Positions 43,974-52,540 of a stretch of 64,000 nt of DNA are shown here, one piece after another (within the stretch, counting starts at the first letter, position 1; the number at the start of each line of letters is the position of its first letter). Source of the DNA: Pseudomonas sp. FeN3W (GTDB taxonomy: Bacteria; Pseudomonadota; Gammaproteobacteria; Pseudomonadales; Pseudomonadaceae); the NCBI GenBank assembly GCA_030263805.2, contig CP136010.1:4665001-4729000 (forward strand), given 5' to 3'. The notes under the pieces were generated by a model. The model did not search any database. It was not told the origin of the DNA and saw only the letters and a program-made list of their open reading frames with translations. Both the position numbers and the translations under genes were made by a program.

Positions 43974-45040
43974 TCCGTAAAATTCTTGTTCTGCTGCTGA
44001 CAATGTTGCTGTTGGCGGCGATTGCGCTCGGGCTGTTCACCTGGAAACAGCATGCTGCGCTCGAGCAGCCTCTGGCCGTTAACGACAGTGCTCTGCTGCT
44101 CGATGTGCGACCGGGCGATACACCCAGTGGCGTGCTTCAGCGGTTGGAGGCAGAAGGCGTACTGGAGGATGCTTTCTGGCTGCGGTTGTATTGGCGCTTG
44201 AACCTGTCCGGGCAGAGCCTGCACACCGGCGAATATCGCCTGACGCCTGCTATGACGGCGCGAGACATGATCGGGCTCTGGCAGCGTGGTGAAGTTGTGC
44301 AATACAGCCTGACCCTGGTCGAGGGCTGGAATTTTCGCCAGCTGCGTAGCGCCCTGCAGAATCAGCCCAAGCTGCAGCAGACTCTGCATGGCCTGACCGA
44401 TGCCGAAGTCATGGCGCACATCGGTGCGCCGGGCCTGCATCCCGAAGGGCGCTTCTTCCCCGATACCTATCGCTTCACCCGCGGCATATCCGATGCGGAC
44501 CTGTTACGCCGAGCCTACGCCCGGCTGGAGCAGGTTCTCGAGGAAGAGTGGCAGCAGCGCGCCGAAGACCTGCCGTACAAGGATGCCTATCAGGCGCTCA
44601 TCATGGCCTCGATCATCGAGAAGGAAACCGGCGTGCCCGACGAGCGTGGCGAGATCGCCGGCGTCTTTGTGCGCAGACTGGCGCGGGGCATGCTGCTGCA
44701 GACCGACCCAACCGTTATCTACGGCATGGGTGAGAAGTACAGGGGCCGGATCACCCGCACCGATCTGCGTACGCCGACGCCCTACAATACCTACACCAAT
44801 GCCGGCCTGCCGCCGACGCCGATCGCGATGGTAGGGCGTGAGGCGATCCACGCCGCGTTGCATCCGGCGGATGGCACCAGTCTCTACTTCGTCGCCCGTG
44901 GCGATGGCAGCCATGTTTTCAGCGATACGCTCGATCAGCACAACCGTGCGGTGCGCGAGTACCAGCTCAAGCGCCGTGCCGACTATCGCTCCAGCCCGCC
45001 GCCACGGCAGGTACCGGCGAACAATGGAAACGCACAATGA
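43970..45040 (+). CDS. mltG: Endolytic murein transglycosylase MltG
   Basis: A 356-residue inner-membrane lytic transglycosylase of the YceG family. One N-terminal helix (ILVLLLTMLLLAAIALGLFTW), a LysM-like subdomain, and the catalytic domain with IIEKETGVPDERGEIAGVFVRRL, holding the Glu that cuts nascent glycan strands and sets chain length, then QTDPTVIYG and NTYTNAGLPPTPI. GTG start overlaps pabC by 4 bp; the stop overlaps tmk by 4 bp. Confidence 0.95.
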   Translation: MIRKILVLLLTMLLLAAIALGLFTWKQHAALEQPLAVNDSALLLDVRPGDTPSGVLQRLEAEGVLEDAFWLRLYWRLNLSGQSLHTGEYRLTPAMTARDMIGLWQRGEVVQYSLTLVEGWNFRQLRSALQNQPKLQQTLHGLTDAEVMAHIGAPGLHPEGRFFPDTYRFTRGISDADLLRRAYARLEQVLEEEWQQRAEDLPYKDAYQALIMASIIEKETGVPDERGEIAGVFVRRLARGMLLQTDPTVIYGMGEKYRGRITRTDLRTPTPYNTYTNAGLPPTPIAMVGREAIHAALHPADGTSLYFVARGDGSHVFSDTLDQHNRAVREYQLKRRADYRSSPPPRQVPANNGNAQ

Positions 45041-45669
45041 AAGGACTCTTCGTTACCCTCGAAGGCCCTGAAGGGGCCGGCAAGAGCACCAATCGTGAGT
45101 ATCTCGCCGAACGCCTGCGCGCACGTGGCGTGGATGTCGTGCTGACCCGTGAGCCGGGCGGAACGCCGCTGGCCGAGCGTATCCGCGAGCTGCTGCTCAC
45201 CCCGGCCGACGAGCCGATGGCGGTGGATACCGAGCTGCTGCTGGTCTTCGCCGCCCGTGCTCAGCATCTCGCGCAGGTCATACGTCCGGCGCTGGAGCGT
45301 GGGGCAGTGGTGCTCTGCGATCGTTTCACCGATGCCACCTATGCCTATCAGGGCGGTGGTCGAGGTCTTTCGATCGAGCGGATCGCTCAGTTGGAGGTCT
45401 TCGTGCAGGGCGAGCTGCGACCTGATCTGACCTTGATCTTCGATCTGTCGGTCGAGATCGGGCTGGCCCGCGCGGCGGCGCGCGGGCGTCTGGATCGCTT
45501 CGAACAGGAAGGCATCCGCTTTTTCGAATCGGTACGGCGTGCCTATCTGGACCGCGCCAAGGCTGCGCCGTCGCGCTATCGAATCATCGACGCAGCGCAG
45601 CCGTTGAATACTGTGCAGCAGGATATCCAGGCCTTGATTCCCGAACTGATGGGGCGCCTCGATGGCTGA
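45037..45669 (+). CDS. tmk: Thymidylate kinase
   Basis: A 210-residue dTMP kinase. P-loop EGPEGAGKST, the DR motif LCDRFTDATYAYQGGGRG, and the LID region RAAARGRLDRFEQEG without an Arg in the P-loop x position mark the bacterial type. It makes dTDP for DNA synthesis and is next to holB as usual (8-bp overlap). Confidence 0.97.
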   Translation: MKGLFVTLEGPEGAGKSTNREYLAERLRARGVDVVLTREPGGTPLAERIRELLLTPADEPMAVDTELLLVFAARAQHLAQVIRPALERGAVVLCDRFTDATYAYQGGGRGLSIERIAQLEVFVQGELRPDLTLIFDLSVEIGLARAAARGRLDRFEQEGIRFFESVRRAYLDRAKAAPSRYRIIDAAQPLNTVQQDIQALIPELMGRLDG

Positions 45670-46648
45670 CGTTCTCCCCTGGCAGGCGGAGCTCTGGCGG
45701 CAGCTGGCCGGTCGCTCACAGCATGCTCACGCATACCTGCTGCATGGTCCCGGCGGCATCGGCAAGCGGCAGCTGGCCGAGCAATTGATGGCGCTGCTGC
45801 TTTGCCAGCGGCCCGTGAACGCCACGGCCTGTGGTGAATGCAAGGCTTGTCAGCTGTTGGCTGCACATACGCATCCGGACCATTACATACTCGAGCCGGA
45901 AGAGGTCGACAAGGCCATCCGGGTCGATCAGGTGCGTGATCTGGTCGGCTTCGTCACCCAGACTGCACAGCTGGGTGGACGCAAGGTGATCCTGCTGGAG
46001 CCCGCCGAGGCGATGAATCTCAATGCGGCCAACGCATTGCTCAAGAGCCTCGAGGAGCCCTCCGGCGATACGGTGCTGCTGCTCATCAGTCACCAGCCGA
46101 GCCGCCTGTTACCGACCATCAAGAGCCGCTGTGTGCAGCAGGCCTGCCCTTTGCCAGGGCGGCAACAGAGTCTCGACTGGCTGGCTGGACAGCTGCCCGA
46201 GCTGGCGCCAGAGCTGCGTGAGCAGCTCCTGACACTGGCGGTGGGGTCACCTCTGGCCGCCTTGAAATTGCATGAGCAGAAAGTGCTGGATCTGCGCGCC
46301 CAGGTCGTCGACGGGGTCAAGAAGCTGCTCAAGCAGCAACAATCGCCCAGTCAGCTGGCCGAGGGCTGGAATGCGCTGCCGCTGATTCTGCTGTTCGACT
46401 GGTTCTGCGAGTGGACACATCTGATCCTGCGTTATCAGATGGCCGGTGATGGTGCCGAGCTTGGTGCAGCCGATATGCAGAAGGTGTTGCAGTACCTTGC
46501 GCAGAAGTCGGCGCAACACAAAGTGATGGCGCTGCAGGACTGGTTGCTCGAACATCGGCAGAAAGTGCTAGGCAAAGCCAACCTCAACCGTGTGTTGCTT
46601 CTCGAAGCGCTGCTGGTGCAGTGGGCAACGCTGCCCGGCGCGGGCTAG
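45662..46648 (+). CDS. holB: DNA polymerase III delta' subunit
   Basis: A 328-residue clamp-loader subunit of the AAA+ fold. The P-loop-like GPGGIGKRQLAEQL, the zinc module with four Cys (CQRPVNATACGECKACQL), the SRC motif (TIKSRCVQQACPLP, serving as arginine finger) and NALLKSLEEPSGDTVLLLIS are present. With delta and tau/gamma it opens the beta clamp. It overlaps tmk by 8 bp; pilZ starts 31 bp later. Confidence 0.95.
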   Translation: MADVLPWQAELWRQLAGRSQHAHAYLLHGPGGIGKRQLAEQLMALLLCQRPVNATACGECKACQLLAAHTHPDHYILEPEEVDKAIRVDQVRDLVGFVTQTAQLGGRKVILLEPAEAMNLNAANALLKSLEEPSGDTVLLLISHQPSRLLPTIKSRCVQQACPLPGRQQSLDWLAGQLPELAPELREQLLTLAVGSPLAALKLHEQKVLDLRAQVVDGVKKLLKQQQSPSQLAEGWNALPLILLFDWFCEWTHLILRYQMAGDGAELGAADMQKVLQYLAQKSAQHKVMALQDWLLEHRQKVLGKANLNRVLLLEALLVQWATLPGAG

Positions 46649-46679
46649 AATCGACCGGAATTTTCGTTAGGAACACCGC

Positions 46680-47036
46680 ATGAGCCTGCCAGCAAATCTT
46701 GGTCCGCGTAATGGCATCCTGTCCCTGACCATCAAGGACAAATCGGTGCTCTATGCCGCGTTCATGCCCTTTATCAAGCATGGCGGTCTGTTCATTCCGA
46801 CCAACAAGAGCTACAAGCTTGGCGACGAAGTGTTCATGCTGCTCAACCTTATGGACGAGCCGGAAAAGATTCCGGTCGCCGGCAAGGTGGTCTGGATCAC
46901 CCCCAAGGGTGCCCAGGGCAGTCGCGCCGCGGGAATTGGCGTGCAGTTCAACGAAGGCGACAGCACCGCGCGCAACAAGATCGAAACCTATCTGGCCGGT
47001 GCGCTCAAATCGGACCGTCCGACCCACACGATGTAA
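46680..47036 (+). CDS. pilZ: Type IV pilus assembly protein PilZ
   Basis: A 118-residue protein nearly identical in memory to P. aeruginosa PilZ (MSLPANLGPRNGILSLTIKDK, SYKLGDEVFMLLNLMDEPEK, LAGALKSDRPTHTM). It is essential for type IV pilus biogenesis through a complex with PilB and FimX. It lacks the RxxxR motif, so it is a type II PilZ that does not bind c-di-GMP. It follows holB, as in other pseudomonads. Confidence 0.96.
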   Translation: MSLPANLGPRNGILSLTIKDKSVLYAAFMPFIKHGGLFIPTNKSYKLGDEVFMLLNLMDEPEKIPVAGKVVWITPKGAQGSRAAGIGVQFNEGDSTARNKIETYLAGALKSDRPTHTM

Positions 47037-47160
47037 CGCTCGGACCCACTGACCGTCATCCGAGCCCTCGCCAGACGGCAGCGCGTCCGTCGCCCTTTCC
47101 TGATAACCAGCCATTTGCTCTACAATCGCCCCTTTTTCGCGATAGCAAGTTGTGCATTCC

Positions 47161-47946
47161 ATGCTGGTAGATTCCCACTGTCATCTTGACCGACTCGACC
47201 TGACCGCCCATGACGGTTCATTGGACGCCGCGTTGGACGCTGCGCGCTCGCGCGGTGTCGGGCATTTCCTCTGCATCGGCGTCAGCGCGGACAACGCAGC
47301 GGCGGTCAGATCGCTGGCCGAGCGCTATGCCGACGTGGACTGCTCGATCGGTGTTCATCCTCTGGATCTCGAGCCGACGAGCCAGCCGGTGCTGGACTGG
47401 TTGCTTGGCGAGCTCCAGCACCCGCATGTGGTTGCCATTGGTGAAACCGGTCTGGATTACCACTACGAGCCCGAAGCTGCGCAGATGCAGCAGCAGTCGT
47501 TCCGGCTGCATCTTGAAGCAGCCAGGCTGACCGGCAAACCGGTCATCGTGCACACCCGGGCTGCCCGCGCCGATACGCTAGATCTGCTACGTGAAGCGGC
47601 GCTGCCGCAGGCGGGTGTATTGCATTGCTTTACCGAGGACTGGGACATGGCCAAGGCTGCGCTTGATCTCGGTTTCTATATCTCGCTGTCGGGGATCGTC
47701 ACGTTCCGCAATGCCGATGCGCTGCGCGATGTGGCTCGCAGAGTGCCGGCTGATCGCTTGCTGGTCGAAACCGATTCGCCGTATCTGGCGCCGGTTCCCC
47801 ACCGTGGCAAAGCCAACCTGCCGCAGTATGTGCGGGAGGTCGCCGAGTTTGTTGCGGAGTTGCGTGGCGTTCCGTTCGAGGCGCTGGCTGAGCAAACCAC
47901 TGCCAATTTCAAGACACTGTTCCCGCTGGCCAGGGTGCGCAGCTGA
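47161..47946 (+). CDS. TatD-family metal-dependent DNase
   Basis: A 261-residue TIM-barrel hydrolase. Metal ligands His-x-His are in DSHCHLDRLD, Glu in IGETGLDYHYEP, His in VIVHTRAA and CFTEDW, and Asp in ETDSPYLAPVPHRGK. Best match is the YcfH/TatD type, a 3'-5' DNase involved in DNA repair. ATG at 47161 is chosen (MLVDSHCHLD); a GTG 9 bases earlier is possible. TACAAT at 47121-47126 may be a -10 element, without a good -35. Confidence 0.92.
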   Translation: MLVDSHCHLDRLDLTAHDGSLDAALDAARSRGVGHFLCIGVSADNAAAVRSLAERYADVDCSIGVHPLDLEPTSQPVLDWLLGELQHPHVVAIGETGLDYHYEPEAAQMQQQSFRLHLEAARLTGKPVIVHTRAARADTLDLLREAALPQAGVLHCFTEDWDMAKAALDLGFYISLSGIVTFRNADALRDVARRVPADRLLVETDSPYLAPVPHRGKANLPQYVREVAEFVAELRGVPFEALAEQTTANFKTLFPLARVRS

Positions 47947-48055
47947 CGTCGCCGTCGCGCAGGATTGATGCTTTTTCGGCACGCCTGGCGCGCTGCCTTC
48001 CTTCTCGCCGACACGAGCGGCGCTTTTCTTGCCATGAAGATCCACAAGGTGGCGT

Positions 48056-49456
48056 ATGACCGCTGAAACGCTGCACACCGGACCGCTTCAGCGCGGTCTG
48101 AAGAATCGCCATATCCAGCTGATAGCCCTGGGCGGAGCGATTGGGACGGGGTTGTTCCTGGGCTCGGCGGGAGTGCTGAGAAGTGCCGGCCCGTCGATGA
48201 TCCTCGGTTATGCGATCGGTGGCTTCATCGCTTTTCTGATCATGCGCCAACTGGGGGAAATGATCGTCGAGGAGCCGGTCGCAGGTTCGTTCAGCCATTT
48301 CGCACACAAGTATGGCGGCGGTTACGCGGGGTTTCTCTCCGGCTGGAACTACTGGGTGCTGTACGTCCTGGTGGGCATGGCGGAACTGACGGCGGTCGGC
48401 AAGTACGTGCAGTTCTGGTGGCCCGATATTCCTACGTGGGCCACAGCTGCTGCGTTCTTCGTGGCAATCAATCTGATCAATCTCAGCAACGTCAAAGCCT
48501 TCGGTGAAGCCGAGTTCTGGTTTGCCATCGTCAAGGTCGCCGCCATCGTCGGCATGATCCTGCTCGGACTTTTCCTGCTGGTCAGTGGCCAGGGTGGCGA
48601 GCAGGCAAGTATCAGCAACCTGTGGTCGCACGGCGGGTTCTTCCCCAACGGCTTCAGCGGCATGCTGCTGGCGTTGGCGATCATCATGTTCTCCTTCGGC
48701 GGGCTGGAACTGGTCGGCATCACGGCGGCAGAGGCGGCAGAGCCGAAAACCGTGATTCCCAGGGCGATCAATCAGGTCGTCTATCGCATTCTGATCTTCT
48801 ACATCGGCGCGTTGACGGTGCTGCTGGCGCTGTATCCCTGGGACGCGCTGTTGCAGACGCTGGGTTCCGCGGGCGATCCCTACAGCGGCAGCCCCTTCGT
48901 GCAGATCTTTTCGCTGATCGGCAGCGATACAGCGGCGCATCTGCTGAACTTCGTCGTGCTGACGGCTGCCCTGTCCGTCTACAACAGCGGTGTGTACTGC
49001 AACAGCCGCATGCTGTACGGCCTGGCAGAGCAGGGCGACGCGCCGCGTAGCCTGATGAAGATCAATGCCCGTGGTGTTCCGGTGCTCGCCGTGGGCGTAT
49101 CGGCCCTGGTAACTCTGCTCTGCGTGGCGGTGAACTACCTGTTTCCCCAGGGGGCGCTTGAACTGCTGATGTCCCTTGCGGTGGCTGCGCTGGTGATCAA
49201 CTGGGCGATGATCAGTCTTGCGCATTTGAAGTTTCGTCGTGCCATGCAGCACCGAGGCGTTGAGCCGAGCTTCAAGGCGTTCTGGTTCCCGCTGAGCAAT
49301 TACCTGTGCCTGGCCTTCGTCAGCGCAATCCTGATCATCATGCTGTGGCTGCCCGGCATCCGCATGTCGGTATTCGCCATTCCAGTCTGGGTCGGGTTTC
49401 TCTGGCTGTGCTACCGGCTGCGGACTCGTTTGCTGGCGCAGCCGCGACAGGTGTGA
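48056..49456 (+). CDS. aroP: Aromatic amino acid permease AroP
   Basis: A 466-residue APC-family transporter with twelve hydrophobic helices. It follows E. coli AroP closely from memory: RGLKNRHIQLIALGGAIGTG, FIAFLIMRQLGEMIVEEPVA, SGWNYWVLYVLVGMAELTAV and FSFGGLELVGITAAEA. It imports Phe, Tyr and Trp by proton symport. AAGGTGG lies 6 bases upstream of the ATG. P. aeruginosa aroP1 is PA3000, near the gap/mfd genes, so the position here is rearranged relative to that species. Confidence 0.9.
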   Translation: MTAETLHTGPLQRGLKNRHIQLIALGGAIGTGLFLGSAGVLRSAGPSMILGYAIGGFIAFLIMRQLGEMIVEEPVAGSFSHFAHKYGGGYAGFLSGWNYWVLYVLVGMAELTAVGKYVQFWWPDIPTWATAAAFFVAINLINLSNVKAFGEAEFWFAIVKVAAIVGMILLGLFLLVSGQGGEQASISNLWSHGGFFPNGFSGMLLALAIIMFSFGGLELVGITAAEAAEPKTVIPRAINQVVYRILIFYIGALTVLLALYPWDALLQTLGSAGDPYSGSPFVQIFSLIGSDTAAHLLNFVVLTAALSVYNSGVYCNSRMLYGLAEQGDAPRSLMKINARGVPVLAVGVSALVTLLCVAVNYLFPQGALELLMSLAVAALVINWAMISLAHLKFRRAMQHRGVEPSFKAFWFPLSNYLCLAFVSAILIIMLWLPGIRMSVFAIPVWVGFLWLCYRLRTRLLAQPRQV

Positions 49457-49460
49457 GAAC

Positions 49461-49491
49461 AAAAAAAAACCCGGTTTCCAGGGAAGCCGGG
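49461..49491 (-). terminator. Intrinsic terminator serving the minus strand
   Basis: A 10-bp stem (CCCGGTTTCC with GGAAGCCGGG, one G-T pair) follows nine A on the plus strand, so on the minus strand it ends in nine T. It terminates the aminotransferase transcript. On the plus strand no T run follows, so it is a poor terminator for aroP. Confidence 0.85.
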
Positions 49492-49535
49492 CCAAGACCA
49501 TTAGGAGTATGAAATCGCAATCCTAGCGACCTCAT

Positions 49536-49567
49536 CTGGCTGGGCAGTGGGGGGATTGCCCTGCCAG
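49536..49567. repeat. Hairpin in aroP-aminotransferase gap
   Basis: Arms CTGGCTGGGCA and TGCCCTGCCAG (10 of 11 pairs) around a G-rich loop, between two convergent genes. A smaller pair (TAGGA at 49502-49506, TCCTA at 49521-49525) lies beside it. There is no T run. It could be a small RNA or a transcript end element. Confidence 0.6.
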
Positions 49568-49661
49568 TTACTCAAGTATTAACGCTGCTCCGTGGGTTTG
49601 CCGGCGGATTTCCCTGATTTTTAAACGCATTTGGAATACAAGTCTCGCTGGCTGATCGCCT

Positions 49662-50795
49662 TCAGTGCGCAGCCAGGTCACGCAAAAGGCCTAGCGTTTC
49701 GTCTATGACGTGTTCCGGTGTGTAGAAATGCGGCGAGAAGCGAATGCCGCCGCCGCGCTGAGCACACACCACCTGTTCCGTCTTGAGCCGTTCGAACAGG
49801 GCGGCATTGGTCCAGCCGTCGAGGCGGAACGTGACGATGCCGGAGCGTCTCTCCGCTTGGCCCGGCGAGAGGGCTTCTATTCCTTTCAGGCTGCTGAGCC
49901 CCTGGCTCAGCCATTCGATTCGTTCGTCCAGCGATCTGGCGACTTGCTCCATCCCCACCTCCTCCAGCAGCGACAGGCTGGCTTCGAGAGCCATTGCCCC
50001 CAGCATGTTCGGGCTGCCGCATTCGAAACGCCTGGCACTGCGTGCGGGCTCCCAGTCGCTACGGTCGTAGTCGCCGGCGTGCTCCAGCATGTGCCAGCCG
50101 TACTCGTGCAGCTTCAGTTGCTCGCGTAGGTCTCTGCGACAATAGAAAACGCCGAGCCCTTCCGGGCCAAGCATCCACTTGTGCCCATCCGCCATGGCGA
50201 AGGCGCAGCGGTTCTGCTGGACATCGAAGGGCAGGGCGCCCAATTGCTGGATCGCATCGATGCATAGAAGCACGCCGCGTTGCTCGCAGCCTGCACCCAG
50301 GCGCGGAAGGTCCAACCGCATGCCGCTCGCATATTGCACGGCGCTGATCGACATCAGGCGTACCCGAGGACCACACGCGGCAAGGAGGTCAGCCTCGGGA
50401 TCGGCGCCCTTGAGACTGACCTGAATAACTTCCACGCCGAGCGGTCGCAATGCCTCCCAGACCACCCGGTTGGACGGAAACTCCTCGTCGCTGATCACGA
50501 TTTGATCGCCGCTTTTCCAGTCCAGCCCAAACGCGACGAATGACAGTGCTTCGGAGGTGTTCTTGACCAGCGCCACATCGGCACTGCTCGGTGCGTTGAG
50601 CAGCCGCGTCAGGCGTTGGCGCAGGCGACGCTCCACCGTGAGCCATTCGGGGTAGTCGCGCGCGCCCAGGGTCGCATTCTGCTCGGCAAAGGCGCTCACG
50701 GCCCGAGCGGCCCGCCTCGGCCAGGGAGCGACGGCAGCATGGTTCAGATATCGCAAACCGACTATTTGCGGAAATTCGTCATTTATTTGAATCAT
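49662..50795 (-). CDS. Class V aminotransferase (cysteine desulfurase/epimerase-like)
   Basis: A 377-residue PLP enzyme of the class V fold. PLP Lys206 is in ADGHKWMLGPEG; RYLNHAAVAPWPRRAARAV is the usual N-terminal phosphate-binding loop and VALVKNTSEALSFVAFGLDW follows. The catalytic Cys loop of IscS or SufS is not seen, so desulfurase activity is unlikely. It resembles isopenicillin-N-epimerase-like proteins of unknown substrate. ATG at 50795 (MIQINDEFPQIVG) is favoured over 50819. It is divergent from the tetR gene. Confidence 0.88.
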   Translation of the reverse strand: MIQINDEFPQIVGLRYLNHAAVAPWPRRAARAVSAFAEQNATLGARDYPEWLTVERRLRQRLTRLLNAPSSADVALVKNTSEALSFVAFGLDWKSGDQIVISDEEFPSNRVVWEALRPLGVEVIQVSLKGADPEADLLAACGPRVRLMSISAVQYASGMRLDLPRLGAGCEQRGVLLCIDAIQQLGALPFDVQQNRCAFAMADGHKWMLGPEGLGVFYCRRDLREQLKLHEYGWHMLEHAGDYDRSDWEPARSARRFECGSPNMLGAMALEASLSLLEEVGMEQVARSLDERIEWLSQGLSSLKGIEALSPGQAERRSGIVTFRLDGWTNAALFERLKTEQVVCAQRGGGIRFSPHFYTPEHVIDETLGLLRDLAAH

Positions 50796-50836
50796 GGTTG
50801 GATGTCCCGTGCATTTCATGACCGGTTAGGCATAAT

Positions 50837-50864
50837 GGCTGCCTCGTTTTTACCTCAAGCAGCC
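50837..50864 (+). promoter_or_regulatory. Inverted repeat before tetR
   Basis: GGCTGC (50837-50842) and GCAGCC (50859-50864) flank 16 bases, just after CATAAT (50831-50836), a possible -10, and just before the tetR ATG. The position suits an autoregulatory operator or an RNA hairpin hiding the start. No -35 match was found. Confidence 0.35.
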
Positions 50865-50869
50865 TTCCT

Positions 50870-51490
50870 ATGCAGAATGAACCTCGTAAGGTCCGCGAAT
50901 TTCGTCGCCGCGAACAGGAAATCCTCGACACCGCGTTGCAGCTTTTTCTCGACCAGGGAGAGGACAGCGTTACCGTCGAGATGATTGCCGATGCGGTCGG
51001 TATCGGCAAAGGCACGATCTACAAGCACTTCAAGTCCAAGGCCGAAATCTACCTGCGACTGATGCTCGACTACGAGCGCGACCTGAACCAGATCCTCCAC
51101 TCTCCCGATCTGGACCGCGACAAGGAAGCGCTTTCGCGCGCCTACTTCGAATTCCGCATGCGCGATCCGCAGCGCTATCGGCTGTTCGACCGCCTCGAGG
51201 AGAAAGTGGTCAAGGGCAATCAGGTGCCGGAGATGGTCGAACAGCTGCACAGCATCCGCGCCTCCAACTTCGAGCATCTGACCCAGTTGATCAAAGGCCG
51301 TATCGCCGAAGGCAAGCTGGAAGACGTGCCGCCGTACTTCCATTATTGCGCCGCCTGGGCGCTGGTGCATGGAGCGGTGGCGCTGTACCACTCGCCGTTC
51401 TGGAGCAACGTGCTGGAAGATCAGGACGGCTTCTTCCAGTTCCTGATGGATATCGGCGTGCGCATGGGCAACAAGCGCAAGCGTGACTGA
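50870..51490 (+). CDS. TetR-family transcriptional regulator
   Basis: A 206-residue regulator. N-terminal helix-turn-helix, about 14-62: ILDTALQLFLDQGEDSVTVE, then IADAVGIGKGTIYKHFKSKAE. The C-terminal ligand domain is helical (LLEE to IGVRMG). It has the look of PA2957-type regulators (KVREFRRREQEILDTA). It is divergent from the aminotransferase, which may be its target. Effector unknown. Confidence 0.93.
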   Translation: MQNEPRKVREFRRREQEILDTALQLFLDQGEDSVTVEMIADAVGIGKGTIYKHFKSKAEIYLRLMLDYERDLNQILHSPDLDRDKEALSRAYFEFRMRDPQRYRLFDRLEEKVVKGNQVPEMVEQLHSIRASNFEHLTQLIKGRIAEGKLEDVPPYFHYCAAWALVHGAVALYHSPFWSNVLEDQDGFFQFLMDIGVRMGNKRKRD

Positions 51491-51528
51491 ATCGGCGGCA
51501 GCGTGAAGATCGAACAGGCGTGGACGCA

Positions 51529-52425
51529 ATGAACGCGAGCGAGTTTCCCATCCGCTACATCGAGCCGGTATTTCGGCCGCCCAGCGAGGCGCATTCGCTG
51601 ATTCTGCCGGTGACCAATGGTTGCTCCTGGAACAGCTGTACCTTCTGTGACATGTACACCGCGCCGCAAAAGAAGTTTCGTGCGCGCGACGAGGCGGAGG
51701 TGCTCGAAGAGATCCGTCGTTGCGGCGAGCAGTTGATCGTGCAACGTGTATTTCTCGCCGATGGTGACGCCTTGGTGTTGCCGACCCACCGGCTGTTGAG
51801 AATCCTCGAGCAGATTCGCCAGTGCCTGCCCGAAGTGCAGCGTGTCTCGAGCTACTGTCTGCCACGCAACTTGCGCAAGAAGTCCGTTGCCGAGCTACAG
51901 GAGCTGGCGGATGCGGGACTCGGCATGGCCTATGTCGGTGCCGAGTCTGGCGACGATGAGGTGCTGGCGCTGGTCAACAAGGGTGAAACCTACGAATCGA
52001 CACTCAGTGCGCTGGATAAGCTGGGAGCGGCGGGCATCGCACGCTCGGTGATGATTCTCAACGGACTGGGCGGTCGTCGACTGAGTCGCCAGCACGCACG
52101 CAATTCCGCGCGGCTGATGAATGCAGCACAGCCCGAGTTCCTGTCCACGCTGGTGGTCAGTTTTCCGCAGGGTGAAGCGCGTTTTCGGCAAACCTTCGAG
52201 GATTTCGAGCCGCTGGTGCCGGCCGATCTGTTTCGCGAACTGGAGTGGCTGCTGGAGGATCTGGAGCTGACCGATACAGTTTTTCGCAGCGATCACGCGT
52301 CCAATTATCTGGTGCTCAAGAGTGTGTTGGGTGCCGATAAGCCGGGCCTGCTGCGTCGGGTCCGTGAGGCCATCGAAGACCCGCGCAACGCTCCGTTGCG
52401 TCAGGAGTGGCAGCGAGGGTTGTAG
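51529..52425 (+). CDS. Radical SAM protein with CX4CX2C motif
   Basis: A 298-residue protein with a radical SAM core. The cluster-binding cysteines are Cys32, Cys37 and Cys40 in NGCSWNSCTFCDMYTAP, which is CX4CX2C, not the canonical CX3CX2C. The SAM-binding GE-like segment is AYVGAESGDDEVL. Typical start FPIRYIEPVFRPPSEAHSLI. A GTG at 51520 could add three residues. Function unknown; family members are widely annotated only as radical SAM. It lies between a TetR gene and a lipoprotein gene. Confidence 0.88.
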   Translation: MNASEFPIRYIEPVFRPPSEAHSLILPVTNGCSWNSCTFCDMYTAPQKKFRARDEAEVLEEIRRCGEQLIVQRVFLADGDALVLPTHRLLRILEQIRQCLPEVQRVSSYCLPRNLRKKSVAELQELADAGLGMAYVGAESGDDEVLALVNKGETYESTLSALDKLGAAGIARSVMILNGLGGRRLSRQHARNSARLMNAAQPEFLSTLVVSFPQGEARFRQTFEDFEPLVPADLFRELEWLLEDLELTDTVFRSDHASNYLVLKSVLGADKPGLLRRVREAIEDPRNAPLRQEWQRGL

Positions 52426-52540
52426 CCGCCTCGTTCGAGCGGAGAGAACTGGATCGCCTCGGTGCCGGAAGTGGCGTGGATGCTGCATTGGCTGTGGAAT
52501 CGTCGGTTTTTCGTCACCGGCCCTACGAGGTGAGAGTTCC

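Noticed and set aside
47909..49501. 530-codon frame opposite aroP
   Set aside because: Hydrophilic His/Gln-rich product is the reverse reading of transmembrane codons; no support.
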